Source: an uncultured Clostridia bacterium | GTDB taxonomy: Bacteria; Bacillota; Clostridia; Oscillospirales; Oscillospiraceae | DNA length: 64,000 nucleotides | NCBI GenBank assembly: GCA_947165595.1 | Contig: CAMVAV010000002.1 | Location: forward strand, 25,200 to 89,199 | Direction: 5' to 3' | Shown here: positions 1-8,173 of the stretch, one piece after another | Position numbering within the stretch: the stretch's first letter is position 1 | Layout of the letters: each line of letters starts with the position of its first letter | Position numbers and translations under genes: made by a program | Notes under the pieces: generated by a model | The model's input: the letters and a program-made list of their open reading frames with translations, nothing else | The model's database searches: none | What the model was told of the DNA's origin: nothing

Positions 1-195
1 ATAATCCGTCTTTTCAAGCGTCTCATAAAACGACGTATCATAGCGCTCGCTCTGCCAGGCGAAGGCCTCCTCCAGCGTCTGCCGCTTCCCCGTCATTACA
101 AAGGACGGCAGCCAGAATGAAAACGCCGCAAAAAGGAGCGTCAAGGCGCAAATCGCGGCAAGCAGGCCCTTTTTCCGTCTGTTTCGTCCCTTCAC
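1..195 (-). CDS. Alpha/beta hydrolase, N-terminal fragment (runs off window)
   Basis: Only the first 65 codons are inside the window. The start is a GTG chosen because a GGGAGG ribosome site lies about 9 bases upstream and the reading frame then gives a sensible secreted or membrane-anchored N-terminus. There is a basic stretch (KGRNRRKK), one hydrophobic segment (about residues 9-32), then 'RYDTSFYETLEKTDY', which resembles the lead-in to the catalytic domain of Clostridial lysophospholipase/S33-type alpha/beta hydrolases. The catalytic serine region is outside the window, so the enzyme class is an inference from this lead-in alone. The ORF track shows a different frame here. A minus-strand promoter (TCGACA-17-TATACT) sits just upstream, divergent from the alcohol dehydrogenase gene. 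Confidence 0.6.
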   Translation of the reverse strand, partial: MKGRNRRKKGLLAAICALTLLFAAFSFWLPSFVMTGKRQTLEEAFAWQSERYDTSFYETLEKTDY

Positions 196-235
196 CCATC
201 TTCCCTCCCGTTTCTCTCCGCGTGCTTTTGCCTGC

Positions 236-264
236 AGTATAGCACGGTTTCGCCCCCGTGTCGA
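236..264 (-). promoter_or_regulatory. Sigma-A type promoter for the hydrolase
   Basis: On the minus strand TCGACA (259-264) is separated by exactly 17 bp from TATACT (236-241), about 40 bp upstream of the GTG start at 195. It diverges from the promoter at 306-334. Confidence 0.6.
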
Positions 265-305
265 GACCGTGCCGCCCGTTCGCGCGCCGGCTCCGTTTTC
301 CGCTC

Positions 306-334
306 TTGACAGCGACGCCGCAAGCCGCTATAGT
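306..334 (+). promoter_or_regulatory. Sigma-A type promoter for the iron alcohol dehydrogenase
   Basis: A consensus TTGACA (306-311), a 17-bp spacer and TATAGT (329-334) give a near-ideal housekeeping promoter. It leaves a 5' untranslated region of about 130 bases before the start codon at 470. Confidence 0.75.
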
Positions 335-469
335 ATAAAATCGCGTCTGCCCCGGACCGGCCATCCTGCCGCGCCCCGCGGCGGAGCCTCCGGGCCGGGA
401 TGCCCCTCGCCCGCGGCAGCTTGCCGAAAACATGGGGCAAATATCCGTACGGCAGGAATGAAAGCATCA

Positions 470-1696
470 ATGAATCCGTTTCAAATGGCATATTGCCGCG
501 CCTTTCAGCAGGGCTTTCGCATCATGTACCCGCATTTCCCCTACCGCGAGCCCGAGGAGCTGCGTTCCGACGCGGACATCCCCGCGAAGCTGAACGAGCT
601 GGGCGTCCGCTCGGCGCTGCTGGTCACAAACAAAAGCCTGCGCGGGCTGGGCGTCACCGCGTCGCTGGAGCAGGCCATGGAGGACGCGGGCGTCCGCTGC
701 GCCGTCTATGACGCCACGCCGCCCAACCCGTCGATCGACGACGTGGAGGAGGCGTTCGCGCTCTATCAAAGGGAGGGCTGCGGCGCCGTGATCGGCTTCG
801 GCGGCGGCTCGTGCATCGACTGCGCCAAGACGGCGGCGGCGCGCGCGGCGTACCCGAAGCGAAGCGTCCGGCAGCTCGCCGGCAACCTGAAGTTCTGGGG
901 CAGGCTCCCGCCCGTCTTCGCGGTGCCCACCACGGCGGGGACCGGGAGCGAGGCGACGCTCGCCGCGGTGCTGGTGGACGGGCAGACAAAGCACAAATTC
1001 ACGATCAACGCCTTTCCGCTCATCCCCCGCTACGCGGTGCTGGACGCGCAGAACACCGTCGGCCTCCCGCCGTTCTATACGGCGACGACGGGCATCGACG
1101 CGCTGACGCACGCGGTGGAGGCGTACATCGGGCAGTCCACCACGCGCGAAACGCGCGCCTGGTCGGTCGAGGCGGTCAAGCTCATCTTCGAGTATCTGCC
1201 GCGCGCCTACCGGAACGGGAACGACCGGGAGGCGCGGCAGGCCATGCTGCACGCCTCGTATCTCGCGGGGATGTCCTTCACGCGCTCCTACGTGGGCTAT
1301 TGCCACGCGGTGGCGCACTCGCTCGGCGGGCGCTACGACACGCCTCACGGTCTGGCGAACTCGGTGCTGCTGCCCTACGTGCTGCGCGCCTACGGCAAGA
1401 GCGTCTACCGCCCGCTCCGGGAGCTCGCCGTGGCGGTTGGGATCGCGGGGAAGGAGCTGCCGGAGGCGTTCGCCTCGGAGCGCTTCATCCGCGCCGTCGA
1501 AGCGATGAACCGCGAGATGGGGATCCCCGACAAGCTCGGCGGCATCCGCCCCGAGGACGTCGAATCGCTCTCCCGCTACGCCGACCGCGAGGGAAACCCG
1601 CTCTACCCCGTTCCGCGCCTTATGGACCGGCGGGAGCTGCAGCGTTTTTACGCGATGGTCTCCGATGAGCCGGAGCCCCCGAAAACCGAAGCCTGA
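470..1696 (+). CDS. Iron-containing alcohol dehydrogenase family protein
   Basis: A 408-residue cytoplasmic NAD(P)-dependent oxidoreductase of the Fe-ADH (group III) family, which interconverts alcohols and aldehydes. Visible family features are the nucleotide-binding 'GFGGGSCIDCAK', the 'PTTAGTGSEAT' motif, and metal-binding histidine regions 'DALTHAVEAYIG', 'CHAVAHSLGG' and 'DTPHGLANS'. The ORF track starts at 269, but that would put the promoter at 306-334 inside the gene. The ATG at 470, with AGGA about 12 bases upstream and normal family length, is preferred; an ATG at 458 is in the same frame. It is monocistronic, with its own promoter and a strong terminator. The exact substrate cannot be read from sequence. 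Confidence 0.92.
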   Translation: MNPFQMAYCRAFQQGFRIMYPHFPYREPEELRSDADIPAKLNELGVRSALLVTNKSLRGLGVTASLEQAMEDAGVRCAVYDATPPNPSIDDVEEAFALYQREGCGAVIGFGGGSCIDCAKTAAARAAYPKRSVRQLAGNLKFWGRLPPVFAVPTTAGTGSEATLAAVLVDGQTKHKFTINAFPLIPRYAVLDAQNTVGLPPFYTATTGIDALTHAVEAYIGQSTTRETRAWSVEAVKLIFEYLPRAYRNGNDREARQAMLHASYLAGMSFTRSYVGYCHAVAHSLGGRYDTPHGLANSVLLPYVLRAYGKSVYRPLRELAVAVGIAGKELPEAFASERFIRAVEAMNREMGIPDKLGGIRPEDVESLSRYADREGNPLYPVPRLMDRRELQRFYAMVSDEPEPPKTEA

Positions 1697-1700
1697 CTCA

Positions 1701-1733
1701 AAAAGCCTCCGCACGCGGGCGGAGGCTTTTTTG
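1701..1733 (+). terminator. Intrinsic terminator after the alcohol dehydrogenase
   Basis: An AAAAGCCTCCGC / GCGGAGGC stem-loop is followed directly by TTTTTT, 5 bases after the stop codon. Confidence 0.9.
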
Positions 1734-1797
1734 ACCGGCCCGCCTGCCGGACATTTCGCGCCGCTGCAAAAGAATCGTTTCTTTTTCGGCGCGGGTC

Positions 1798-1826
1798 TTG
1801 CAAAAACGCACGATTCGGTTTATCAT
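1798..1826 (+). promoter_or_regulatory. Promoter for the GNAT-transporter pair
   Basis: TTGCAA (1798-1803), a 17-bp spacer and TATCAT (1821-1826) in an AT-rich patch, about 110 bases before the GNAT start. Confidence 0.55.
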
Positions 1827-1934
1827 AATATAAATATAATCTCATCCCATTAAAGGGAGAACGAAGCGCCGTCCCGAAAAGGCGGGCGGGCGTTTCCGGC
1901 AAAACGCGGCGGCAAAACCACAGGAGGACACATT

Positions 1935-2420
1935 ATGGTGGAAATCAGGCATCCCACGGCAGAGGACGCGGTATCGGTCGCGGAGGCGGAAAAGCAGTGC
2001 TTCCCCGCGGCGGAGAGCGCGTCCGAGGAAAAGATCCGCGGCAGGATCGCCGCCTACGGCGACCAGTGCTGGCTGCTGCTGGAGGATGGGGCGCTCGCCG
2101 CGTACATCTTCGCCATGGCGTCCGACGAGGCGGATTTTCTCGACGGGATGTACGTCGATCCGTCGCTCCACAACCCGCGCGGCGCGTGGCATATGTTCGT
2201 CACATTCGGCGTCTCCCCGCGCTTCCGCGGAAAGGATTACGGCACGGTCCTGCTGCGGCACGCGCTCGACGACGCGAAGGCGCAGGGGCGCAAGGGCTGC
2301 GTGGGCTGCTGCAAGGAGCACATGCTGAAATACTACGCGCCGTTCGGCTTCCGGGACGAGGGCGTCTGCGGGTCTGAGCTTGGCGGTGCCGAGTGGCATC
2401 AGGTCCGTCTGGTTTTCTGA
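1935..2420 (+). CDS. GNAT family N-acetyltransferase
   Basis: A 161-residue single-domain acyl-CoA N-acyltransferase. The acetyl-CoA pyrophosphate-binding motif A is visible as 'VSPRFRGKDYGTVLLRHAL' (about residues 92-110). It is followed by a cysteine-rich 'KGCVGCCKEHM' and the typical C-terminal 'YYAPFGFRDEG'. AGGAGG lies 8 bases before the ATG. The next gene starts 5 bases after the stop, or overlaps if its GTG at 2393 is used, so the two are probably co-translated. The substrate (small molecule, peptide or protein amine) cannot be predicted. The pairing with a regulatory-domain transporter could hint at a shared metabolite, which is speculation. Confidence 0.85.
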   Translation: MVEIRHPTAEDAVSVAEAEKQCFPAAESASEEKIRGRIAAYGDQCWLLLEDGALAAYIFAMASDEADFLDGMYVDPSLHNPRGAWHMFVTFGVSPRFRGKDYGTVLLRHALDDAKAQGRKGCVGCCKEHMLKYYAPFGFRDEGVCGSELGGAEWHQVRLVF

Positions 2421-2425
2421 CGGCG

Positions 2426-4006
2426 ATGCGCGGTATCACAAAAGCCTTTCCGCTCGACGAGCAGGGCGTCGACGCCGTCGCGGAGGAGCTTGACGCCTTT
2501 TTCACGGCGCGCGGGCTCGATAAGAGCATTATACTGCGCGCGCGCTTTGCCGCGGAGGAGCTGCTGCTGTGCGTCATGGAGCACGCCGACGCGCCGAAGT
2601 CCTGCACGCTCACGATGGGGACGCGGTTCGGGAGGGCCAGCGCGGACATACAGTATGAAGGTGCCGCCATCGACCCCACCACCGTGGAGGACGAGTGGAG
2701 CACGCGGCTGCTTTCCAATCTGGGGCTGACGCCGATCTGGAGCTATCGCAGGGGCGTCAACACGCTGCGGCTCCGCGTTCTGCGGGCGTCCGGGCGCAAG
2801 GACCTGCTGTATCTCCTGCTCGCGGTCGCGGCGGCGGCAGCGCTCGGTCTGCTGGGCGGCATACTGCCTGAGGCGTTCACAGGCGGCGTCACCGAACTGC
2901 TGCTCGCGCCCCTGTTCAACGCCTTTGTCGGGCTTCTTGCCACATTCGCCGGTCTGCTGATCCTGCTCACGGTGGCGTCCGGCGTGTTCGGCGTCGGGGA
3001 CACGCGCCTGCTCCAAAGGGTGGGCTGCGTCATGTTCTCCCGCTATGTCCTCACCTCGTTCGCATGCTCCCTCTGCGCGACGCTCCTTGCCGCCCGGCTG
3101 TTTCCGCTGACGGCGGCGCCCTCCGGCGGGGAATCGCAGCTTTCCGCCGTCTCGCAGCTGTTCTTTGACATCCTGCCCAAAAATCTCATCACGCCCTTTC
3201 TGGAGGGCAACATGATGCAGATCATCGTGCTCGCGCTCTTTCTGGGCGTCGTGCTGCTGCTGCTCGGCGAGCGCGCCGCGACCGTGGCCCGTTTCGTCGA
3301 GGAGGGAAGCTGGGTGCTTCAGGCGATGATGGGACAGGTTTGCCGTCTGATCCCCCTGTTTGTATTCGCATCGCTGCTGCGGATGTTCTGGTCCGGCGGC
3401 GGCGCGCAGTTCCTCGGCCTGTGGAAGCCGATCCTTTTGTACCTCGTGCTTCTCGCCGGCGCGGTCACGGTCGAGCTCGTCACCGTCGCCCTTCGGACGA
3501 AGGCGCCGGTCGGGCTTCTGCTGCGCAAGGTGCTCCCGCAGATCGTGATCGCGTTCACGACCGCCTCGTCGATGGCCGCGTATGAAACCAGCGTCGGCTC
3601 CTGTGAGTACAAGCTCGGCGTCGACAGGCACTTTGTCGCCGTCGGCGCTTCGGTCGGCTCCGTTGTTTTCATGCCCTCGTCGGCAATCGCCCTCGCGCTG
3701 TTTTCCGTCTATCTGGCGCAGTTCTACGGCGTTGCCGCCGATTTGAGCTGGTATATGCAGGTCTGTCTGCTCGCGGCGGTCCTCTCGATCGCGGCGCCGC
3801 CGACGCCGGGTGCCGCGCTCACCGTCAACACGGTCATGCTCGCGCAGCTCGGCATCCCGTCGGAGGGTCTTCTGATCATCGCTGCCGTCGGCGCCGTTCT
3901 GGACTTCTTCGACACGGCAGGCAACGTCGCCATGCGCGATCTCGAGCTGGTCAAGCAGGCGGATATTCTGAATCTGCTCGACCGGGAAACGCTTCTCCAA
4001 AAATGA
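2426..4006 (+). CDS. RsbW-like ATPase domain fused to a dicarboxylate/amino-acid:cation symporter
   Basis: A 526-residue membrane protein with two parts. Residues 1 to about 125 resemble a serine-kinase/anti-sigma type HATPase domain, with an N-box-like 'ARFAAEELLLCVMEHA'; the G1 box is poorly conserved ('QYEGAAIDPTT'). Residues from about 130 on form a multi-spanning DAACS (GltP-type) transporter. Hydrophobic helices and the characteristic 'AFTTASSMAAYETSV', 'MPSSAIALALFSVYL', 'APPTPGAALTVN' and 'DFFDTAGNVAMRD' segments correspond to the substrate- and sodium-binding core. It would symport glutamate, aspartate or C4-dicarboxylates with Na+ or H+. The start is uncertain: the ATG at 2426 follows the GNAT stop by 5 bases, and a GTG at 2393 is in frame; neither has a good ribosome site. 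The N-terminal domain may regulate transport, which is an inference. Confidence 0.85.
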   Translation: MRGITKAFPLDEQGVDAVAEELDAFFTARGLDKSIILRARFAAEELLLCVMEHADAPKSCTLTMGTRFGRASADIQYEGAAIDPTTVEDEWSTRLLSNLGLTPIWSYRRGVNTLRLRVLRASGRKDLLYLLLAVAAAAALGLLGGILPEAFTGGVTELLLAPLFNAFVGLLATFAGLLILLTVASGVFGVGDTRLLQRVGCVMFSRYVLTSFACSLCATLLAARLFPLTAAPSGGESQLSAVSQLFFDILPKNLITPFLEGNMMQIIVLALFLGVVLLLLGERAATVARFVEEGSWVLQAMMGQVCRLIPLFVFASLLRMFWSGGGAQFLGLWKPILLYLVLLAGAVTVELVTVALRTKAPVGLLLRKVLPQIVIAFTTASSMAAYETSVGSCEYKLGVDRHFVAVGASVGSVVFMPSSAIALALFSVYLAQFYGVAADLSWYMQVCLLAAVLSIAAPPTPGAALTVNTVMLAQLGIPSEGLLIIAAVGAVLDFFDTAGNVAMRDLELVKQADILNLLDRETLLQK

Positions 4007-4024
4007 TGGTCCCGCCCGTTCCGC

Positions 4025-4046
4025 CCGCGGAAACCGCATTCCGCGG
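4025..4046 (+). terminator. Hairpin between transporter and SLH gene
   Basis: CCGCGGAA and TTCCGCGG form a perfect 8-bp stem with a 6-base loop, 18 bases after the transporter stop. There is no U-run, so termination is only a possibility. Confidence 0.3.
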
Positions 4047-4109
4047 CGCGGACGGCAGGCCCGTGTGAATATAACTCTGTATTTTATTTTGAAAGGAGAC
4101 CCATACAAC

Positions 4110-7100
4110 ATGAAGCAAACCGCAAAGCGAATCCTCTCCGCCTTTCTCTCCCTGGCGCTGATGTTCAGCCTGTGCGCCGTCGCCTCGGCGGCCGGCTCCA
4201 TCACCTTGGAGGTCGGCGGGTCCGAGCCGGTCAGCACCTTTCTGTCCGGCGACAGCTATGAGTGGAGCAGCGACGACCCGTCCGTTGCCTCGGTATCCGG
4301 CAGAGGCGACTCCGCCACGATCTGCGGCGTCGGCGCCGGTCGTGCCACGGTCACTGTGACCGTCACGAAGGAGGTCACGACCACCACAACAGAGACTGTC
4401 GAAACCGGTGAAACGGACGAAACCGGCGCTCCCATCACGGAGGAGCGCGAGGTGTCCGAGACCACCACCGAAGAAGTCGGCACCGAGTCCTGGAGCGTCA
4501 CGGTCACCGAGCCCGCGCCCCCGGCCCGTGAAGATCTGGATGTCTCCATCCGCCCGTCGTCGCTTTCCCTGACCGTGGGTGAGGGTGACGTCTCCCTGTC
4601 GGCGAGCACCAGAGGCGAGGTCGGCACCGTGAGCTACGATTGGAGAAGCTCGAACACGCGCGTCGCCGATATCTCCGGCTCAGGGCCGGACATCATGGTC
4701 ACGCCTCTCAGCGCCGGCACGGCAACGATCTCGCTGAAGGTGACCGACGATTCCCAGTCCGCCAGCGACAGCATTACCGTCACGGTCAGCGCGCCCGAGC
4801 TTGAGGAGCTGGACGTTACGATCAGCCCCTCGTCGGGTCTGGACCTGACCGCGGGCGGAAAGGATGGTTCTTTGTCCGCGTCCGTGACCGGCGCGGCGGG
4901 CGGCATCTCCTACAGCTGGGTCAGCACGAATACCAACGTCGCCACCGTCTCCGGCAGCAGCCAGAGCACGACGGTTGAACCCCTGAGCGCGGGCTCCTCC
5001 GTGATCCGCGTGACTGTGACCGACAGAAACGGCCGCTCCGCTTCCGACGAGGTCACCGTCTCGGTCGCCAAGGCGCAGACCACGCGCGTCATGGCCTCCG
5101 CCGGCGCCTCCACCACCCTGACCATGAACGCCGGCGACACGCAGAGCCTCATCGCCAGCGTCAGCGGCGGCAGCGGCAGCTATGCGTTTGTCTGGAACGC
5201 CAGCGGCGCCATCGACATTGTCGACCAGATGCGCACCAACGCGACGATCCGGGGCGACGACGCCGGCACCGGCACAGTCACGCTCTATGTGTACGACGCG
5301 GAGGACAACAGCAATTACGACACGGTGACCTGGAACGTCACGGTCAACGGCAAGTCGACGCCGATGAGCGTCTCGCTCAGTCCCGCGACGCTGAGCCTCA
5401 ATGTCGCCGGCAGCGGCACGCTGTCCGCCAGCGCCTCCGGCGGCAGCGGCAACAGCGGCAGCTATAACTACTCCTGGAGCACCAACAACGGCATCGTAAC
5501 CGTCACGGGCAACGGCAGCGCCGCGACGGTCATCGCCGGCAGCGCCGGCACCGCGGTCGTCACCGTCACCGTCACGGACCGCTCCACCAACACAAGCGGC
5601 AAGGCGGCCTGCACGGTGACGGTTCAGAGCAAGGACGCCAGCTACAACGCCAGCGGCACGGTGACCGTCGGGGAAAATACCAGCATCACCGGCGCAGCCA
5701 GTTCGATCGCGTCCGGCTTCCAGAAGGCGTTCGGCGTCGCGCTGAGCGCCAGCGCCAGCGTGCGTCTGACCACGCCGAGCGCCGCGATCGGCCAGCTCCG
5801 CCTGTCGAACGGCGCCCAGGTCGCCGCGAACACCAGCTACACCTACAGCCAGTTCTCCGCGATGAAATGCTACGCGACCCAGGCCGGCTCCTTCTCGACC
5901 GCCTACACGATCAACGACAACGGCAACGTGCTCTCCGGCACGCTGACGATCACGGCGTCGGGCGGCGCGGCGGTCTCGTCGGTCTCGATCAACCGCAGCT
6001 CCGTCACGCTCGACACCTACAGCAGCTACTTCCTGAGCCTCGGCATCCTGCCGAGCAACGCCGCCTATACGGTGACCTGGCGTTCGAGCAATTCGAACAT
6101 CGCGTACGTCGAAGGCAACGGCACCTCCGTGACGGTCTATTCAAAGGGCAGAAGCGGCATCGCGGAGATCACGGCGACCGTCCAGAGCGCCGGCACGGGC
6201 AAGAAATTCGAGCGCACCTGCGAGGTTGAGGTCACGGACGCGAGCAACAGCACCTACAACCCCAGCCTGACGCTGACGGTCGGCTCCGACTACTACGGAA
6301 CCAACCTCGCGGACAACTTCCGCGACCGTTACCGCGCCGTGTACGGCTACGCGCTGGGCGACAACGCAACGATCCGCTTCAGCAGTCTCGGCACCACGAA
6401 CGTCGCGATCACGCGCCTGTCGGACGGCACAGCGGTGCGGACGAACACAAACTACAGCTTCGCACAGTATGCGGCGATGTCCGTGACGCCCGTCTCGGCG
6501 GGAACGATCACGGCGAGCTATTCGCTGACCTATAACAACAACACCCTCAGCGGCACGATCACGATGTACGTCCGCGCGGCAAACATCAGCGTCTCGATCT
6601 CCCCCTCCTCCATGACGCTCGCGCCGAACAGCAATCAGGGCGCCAGCGTCACCGTCACGCCCGCGAACTCGTACTACACGGTGACGTGGAGCTCCAGCAA
6701 CACCAACGTCGCCAAGGTGTATGGCAACGGCATCACCGCGACGGTAAGCTCCGGGAGCCAGGCGGGTACGGCGACGATTGCCGCGACCGTCACGGACCGG
6801 AGCGGCGTCAAGGTCGTCCGGAGCTTCGTCGTCACGGTCAGAAATCAGCCCGGCAGCGTCTACAACCCGAGCCTTTCGATGACGCTGGGCGTGAACTACA
6901 CGGGCACCTCGCTTTCCAGCGCGCTCGCCGCGCAGTTCCAGAGCGTGTATAACACCGCGCTGAGGAACGACAGTGCGAAGATCCGCTTCTCCTCCCTTGG
7001 CAACTCCGCCATCGCGGTCACGCACCTCTCCGACGGCAGGCTGATCTCCGCGAACACGGACTACACCTTCTCGCAGTACATCGCCATGTACGTCGAGCCG

Positions 7101-8057
7101 CTCTCCGCGGGCAGCTTCAACGTGCCCTATACGCTGACCTACAACGGCAACTCGCTGTCCGGCACGGTCATGGTTACAGTCGCGCAGGGCTCCATCAGCA
7201 GCTCGCTGAACCTCATCGGCACGAACCCCTACGCGTTCCGTGACGCGACCGCGGACAACAACGCCGCGCACAAGCTGCTCAGCAGCGCGATCACGAACGC
7301 GGTCGGCTCGTCGTGGAGCTTTATCCGCTTCAGCAGCTTCTCCGACTCCGTCGGCACGCTCTACAAGGACGCCTTCCGCGCGTCGCTCAACAATGAGAAC
7401 ATCACCGCCTCCGCGCTCGAAAACCTGTACTTCGTTCCCGCGCAGACCGGAAAGTTCAGCGCAAGCTTCTCCGTCTACAATCACGGCGGCGGCTGCCTCG
7501 CCTCCGGCACGCTGTACATCTCGGTCTCGGGCAGCACCAACGGCAATGTCTCGTTCAACGACGTTGCCGCGAGCGACTGGTTCAGCACCCCGGTGATCTG
7601 GGCGATCAACCGCGGCATCACCAACGGCACGAGCGCCAACACCTTCTCCCCCTATGACGTGTGCACCACGGCGCACATCCTGACCTTCCTGTGGCGCTCC
7701 AAGGGAAGCCCCGCGCCGACGATCAGCAATCCGTTCTCCGATGTCAAGGCGAGCGACTACTACTATCAGGCGGCTCTCTGGGCGTATGAGAAGGGTCTCG
7801 TCAGCGGCTCGCAGTTCAACGGCAGTCAGGCCTGCACCCGCGCCTCGACCGTGATCTTCCTGTGGAAGCTCGCCGGCCGTCCCGAGGCGATGTCCTCCGG
7901 CTTCACCGACGTGCCCGCAAACACGGAGACCGCCTCCGCGGTCAACTGGGCGGTCGCCAAGGGCATCACCAACGGCATGTCCGCGCAGTCCTTCTCTCCC
8001 GCGACCACCTGCAACCGCGGCCAGATCGTCACGTTCCTGTACCGCGCCTACGCGTAA
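4110..8057 (+). CDS. Large secreted surface protein with Ig-like repeats and three SLH domains
   Basis: A 1315-residue exported protein. The chosen ATG has AAAGGAGA 10 bases upstream and begins a clear signal peptide, cleaved near 'AVASAAGS'. The middle, to about residue 1140, is a string of bacterial Ig-like (Big_2-type) modules, each with the recurring 'sWsSSNtnVAtVsG...ATVtplsaGtatitvtVTD' pattern. From about residue 660 these alternate with a second repeat type ('SYTYSQFSAM', 'NYSFAQYAAM', 'DYTFSQYIAM'). The C-terminus has three SLH domains ('FNDVAASDWF', 'FSDVKASDYY', 'FTDVPANTET') that bind secondary cell-wall polymers. Composition is rich in Ser, Thr, Gly and Val and nearly free of Cys. 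Its role is probably cell-surface architecture or adhesion; no enzymatic domain is visible. Confidence 0.9.
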   Translation: MKQTAKRILSAFLSLALMFSLCAVASAAGSITLEVGGSEPVSTFLSGDSYEWSSDDPSVASVSGRGDSATICGVGAGRATVTVTVTKEVTTTTTETVETGETDETGAPITEEREVSETTTEEVGTESWSVTVTEPAPPAREDLDVSIRPSSLSLTVGEGDVSLSASTRGEVGTVSYDWRSSNTRVADISGSGPDIMVTPLSAGTATISLKVTDDSQSASDSITVTVSAPELEELDVTISPSSGLDLTAGGKDGSLSASVTGAAGGISYSWVSTNTNVATVSGSSQSTTVEPLSAGSSVIRVTVTDRNGRSASDEVTVSVAKAQTTRVMASAGASTTLTMNAGDTQSLIASVSGGSGSYAFVWNASGAIDIVDQMRTNATIRGDDAGTGTVTLYVYDAEDNSNYDTVTWNVTVNGKSTPMSVSLSPATLSLNVAGSGTLSASASGGSGNSGSYNYSWSTNNGIVTVTGNGSAATVIAGSAGTAVVTVTVTDRSTNTSGKAACTVTVQSKDASYNASGTVTVGENTSITGAASSIASGFQKAFGVALSASASVRLTTPSAAIGQLRLSNGAQVAANTSYTYSQFSAMKCYATQAGSFSTAYTINDNGNVLSGTLTITASGGAAVSSVSINRSSVTLDTYSSYFLSLGILPSNAAYTVTWRSSNSNIAYVEGNGTSVTVYSKGRSGIAEITATVQSAGTGKKFERTCEVEVTDASNSTYNPSLTLTVGSDYYGTNLADNFRDRYRAVYGYALGDNATIRFSSLGTTNVAITRLSDGTAVRTNTNYSFAQYAAMSVTPVSAGTITASYSLTYNNNTLSGTITMYVRAANISVSISPSSMTLAPNSNQGASVTVTPANSYYTVTWSSSNTNVAKVYGNGITATVSSGSQAGTATIAATVTDRSGVKVVRSFVVTVRNQPGSVYNPSLSMTLGVNYTGTSLSSALAAQFQSVYNTALRNDSAKIRFSSLGNSAIAVTHLSDGRLISANTDYTFSQYIAMYVEPLSAGSFNVPYTLTYNGNSLSGTVMVTVAQGSISSSLNLIGTNPYAFRDATADNNAAHKLLSSAITNAVGSSWSFIRFSSFSDSVGTLYKDAFRASLNNENITASALENLYFVPAQTGKFSASFSVYNHGGGCLASGTLYISVSGSTNGNVSFNDVAASDWFSTPVIWAINRGITNGTSANTFSPYDVCTTAHILTFLWRSKGSPAPTISNPFSDVKASDYYYQAALWAYEKGLVSGSQFNGSQACTRASTVIFLWKLAGRPEAMSSGFTDVPANTETASAVNWAVAKGITNGMSAQSFSPATTCNRGQIVTFLYRAYA

Positions 8058-8099
8058 GGCCCCGGAGCCAAAGCCTCCGAAAGCGCAAAAATCCATAGA

Positions 8100-8135
8100 C
8101 AATGCCCGCAGGCCGATTTCGGTCTGCGGGCATTG
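8100..8135. terminator. Strong hairpin terminator between convergent genes
   Basis: CAATGCCCGCAGGCCG pairs with CGGTCTGCGGGCATTG (16 bp, one wobble) around an ATTT loop. It lies between the convergent SLH gene and the GGDEF gene and probably serves both strands, though neither side has a long U-run. Confidence 0.65.
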
Positions 8136-8173
8136 TGTTGACTTGTGATCGGTCCGGGAAAACGACAAGCGCG

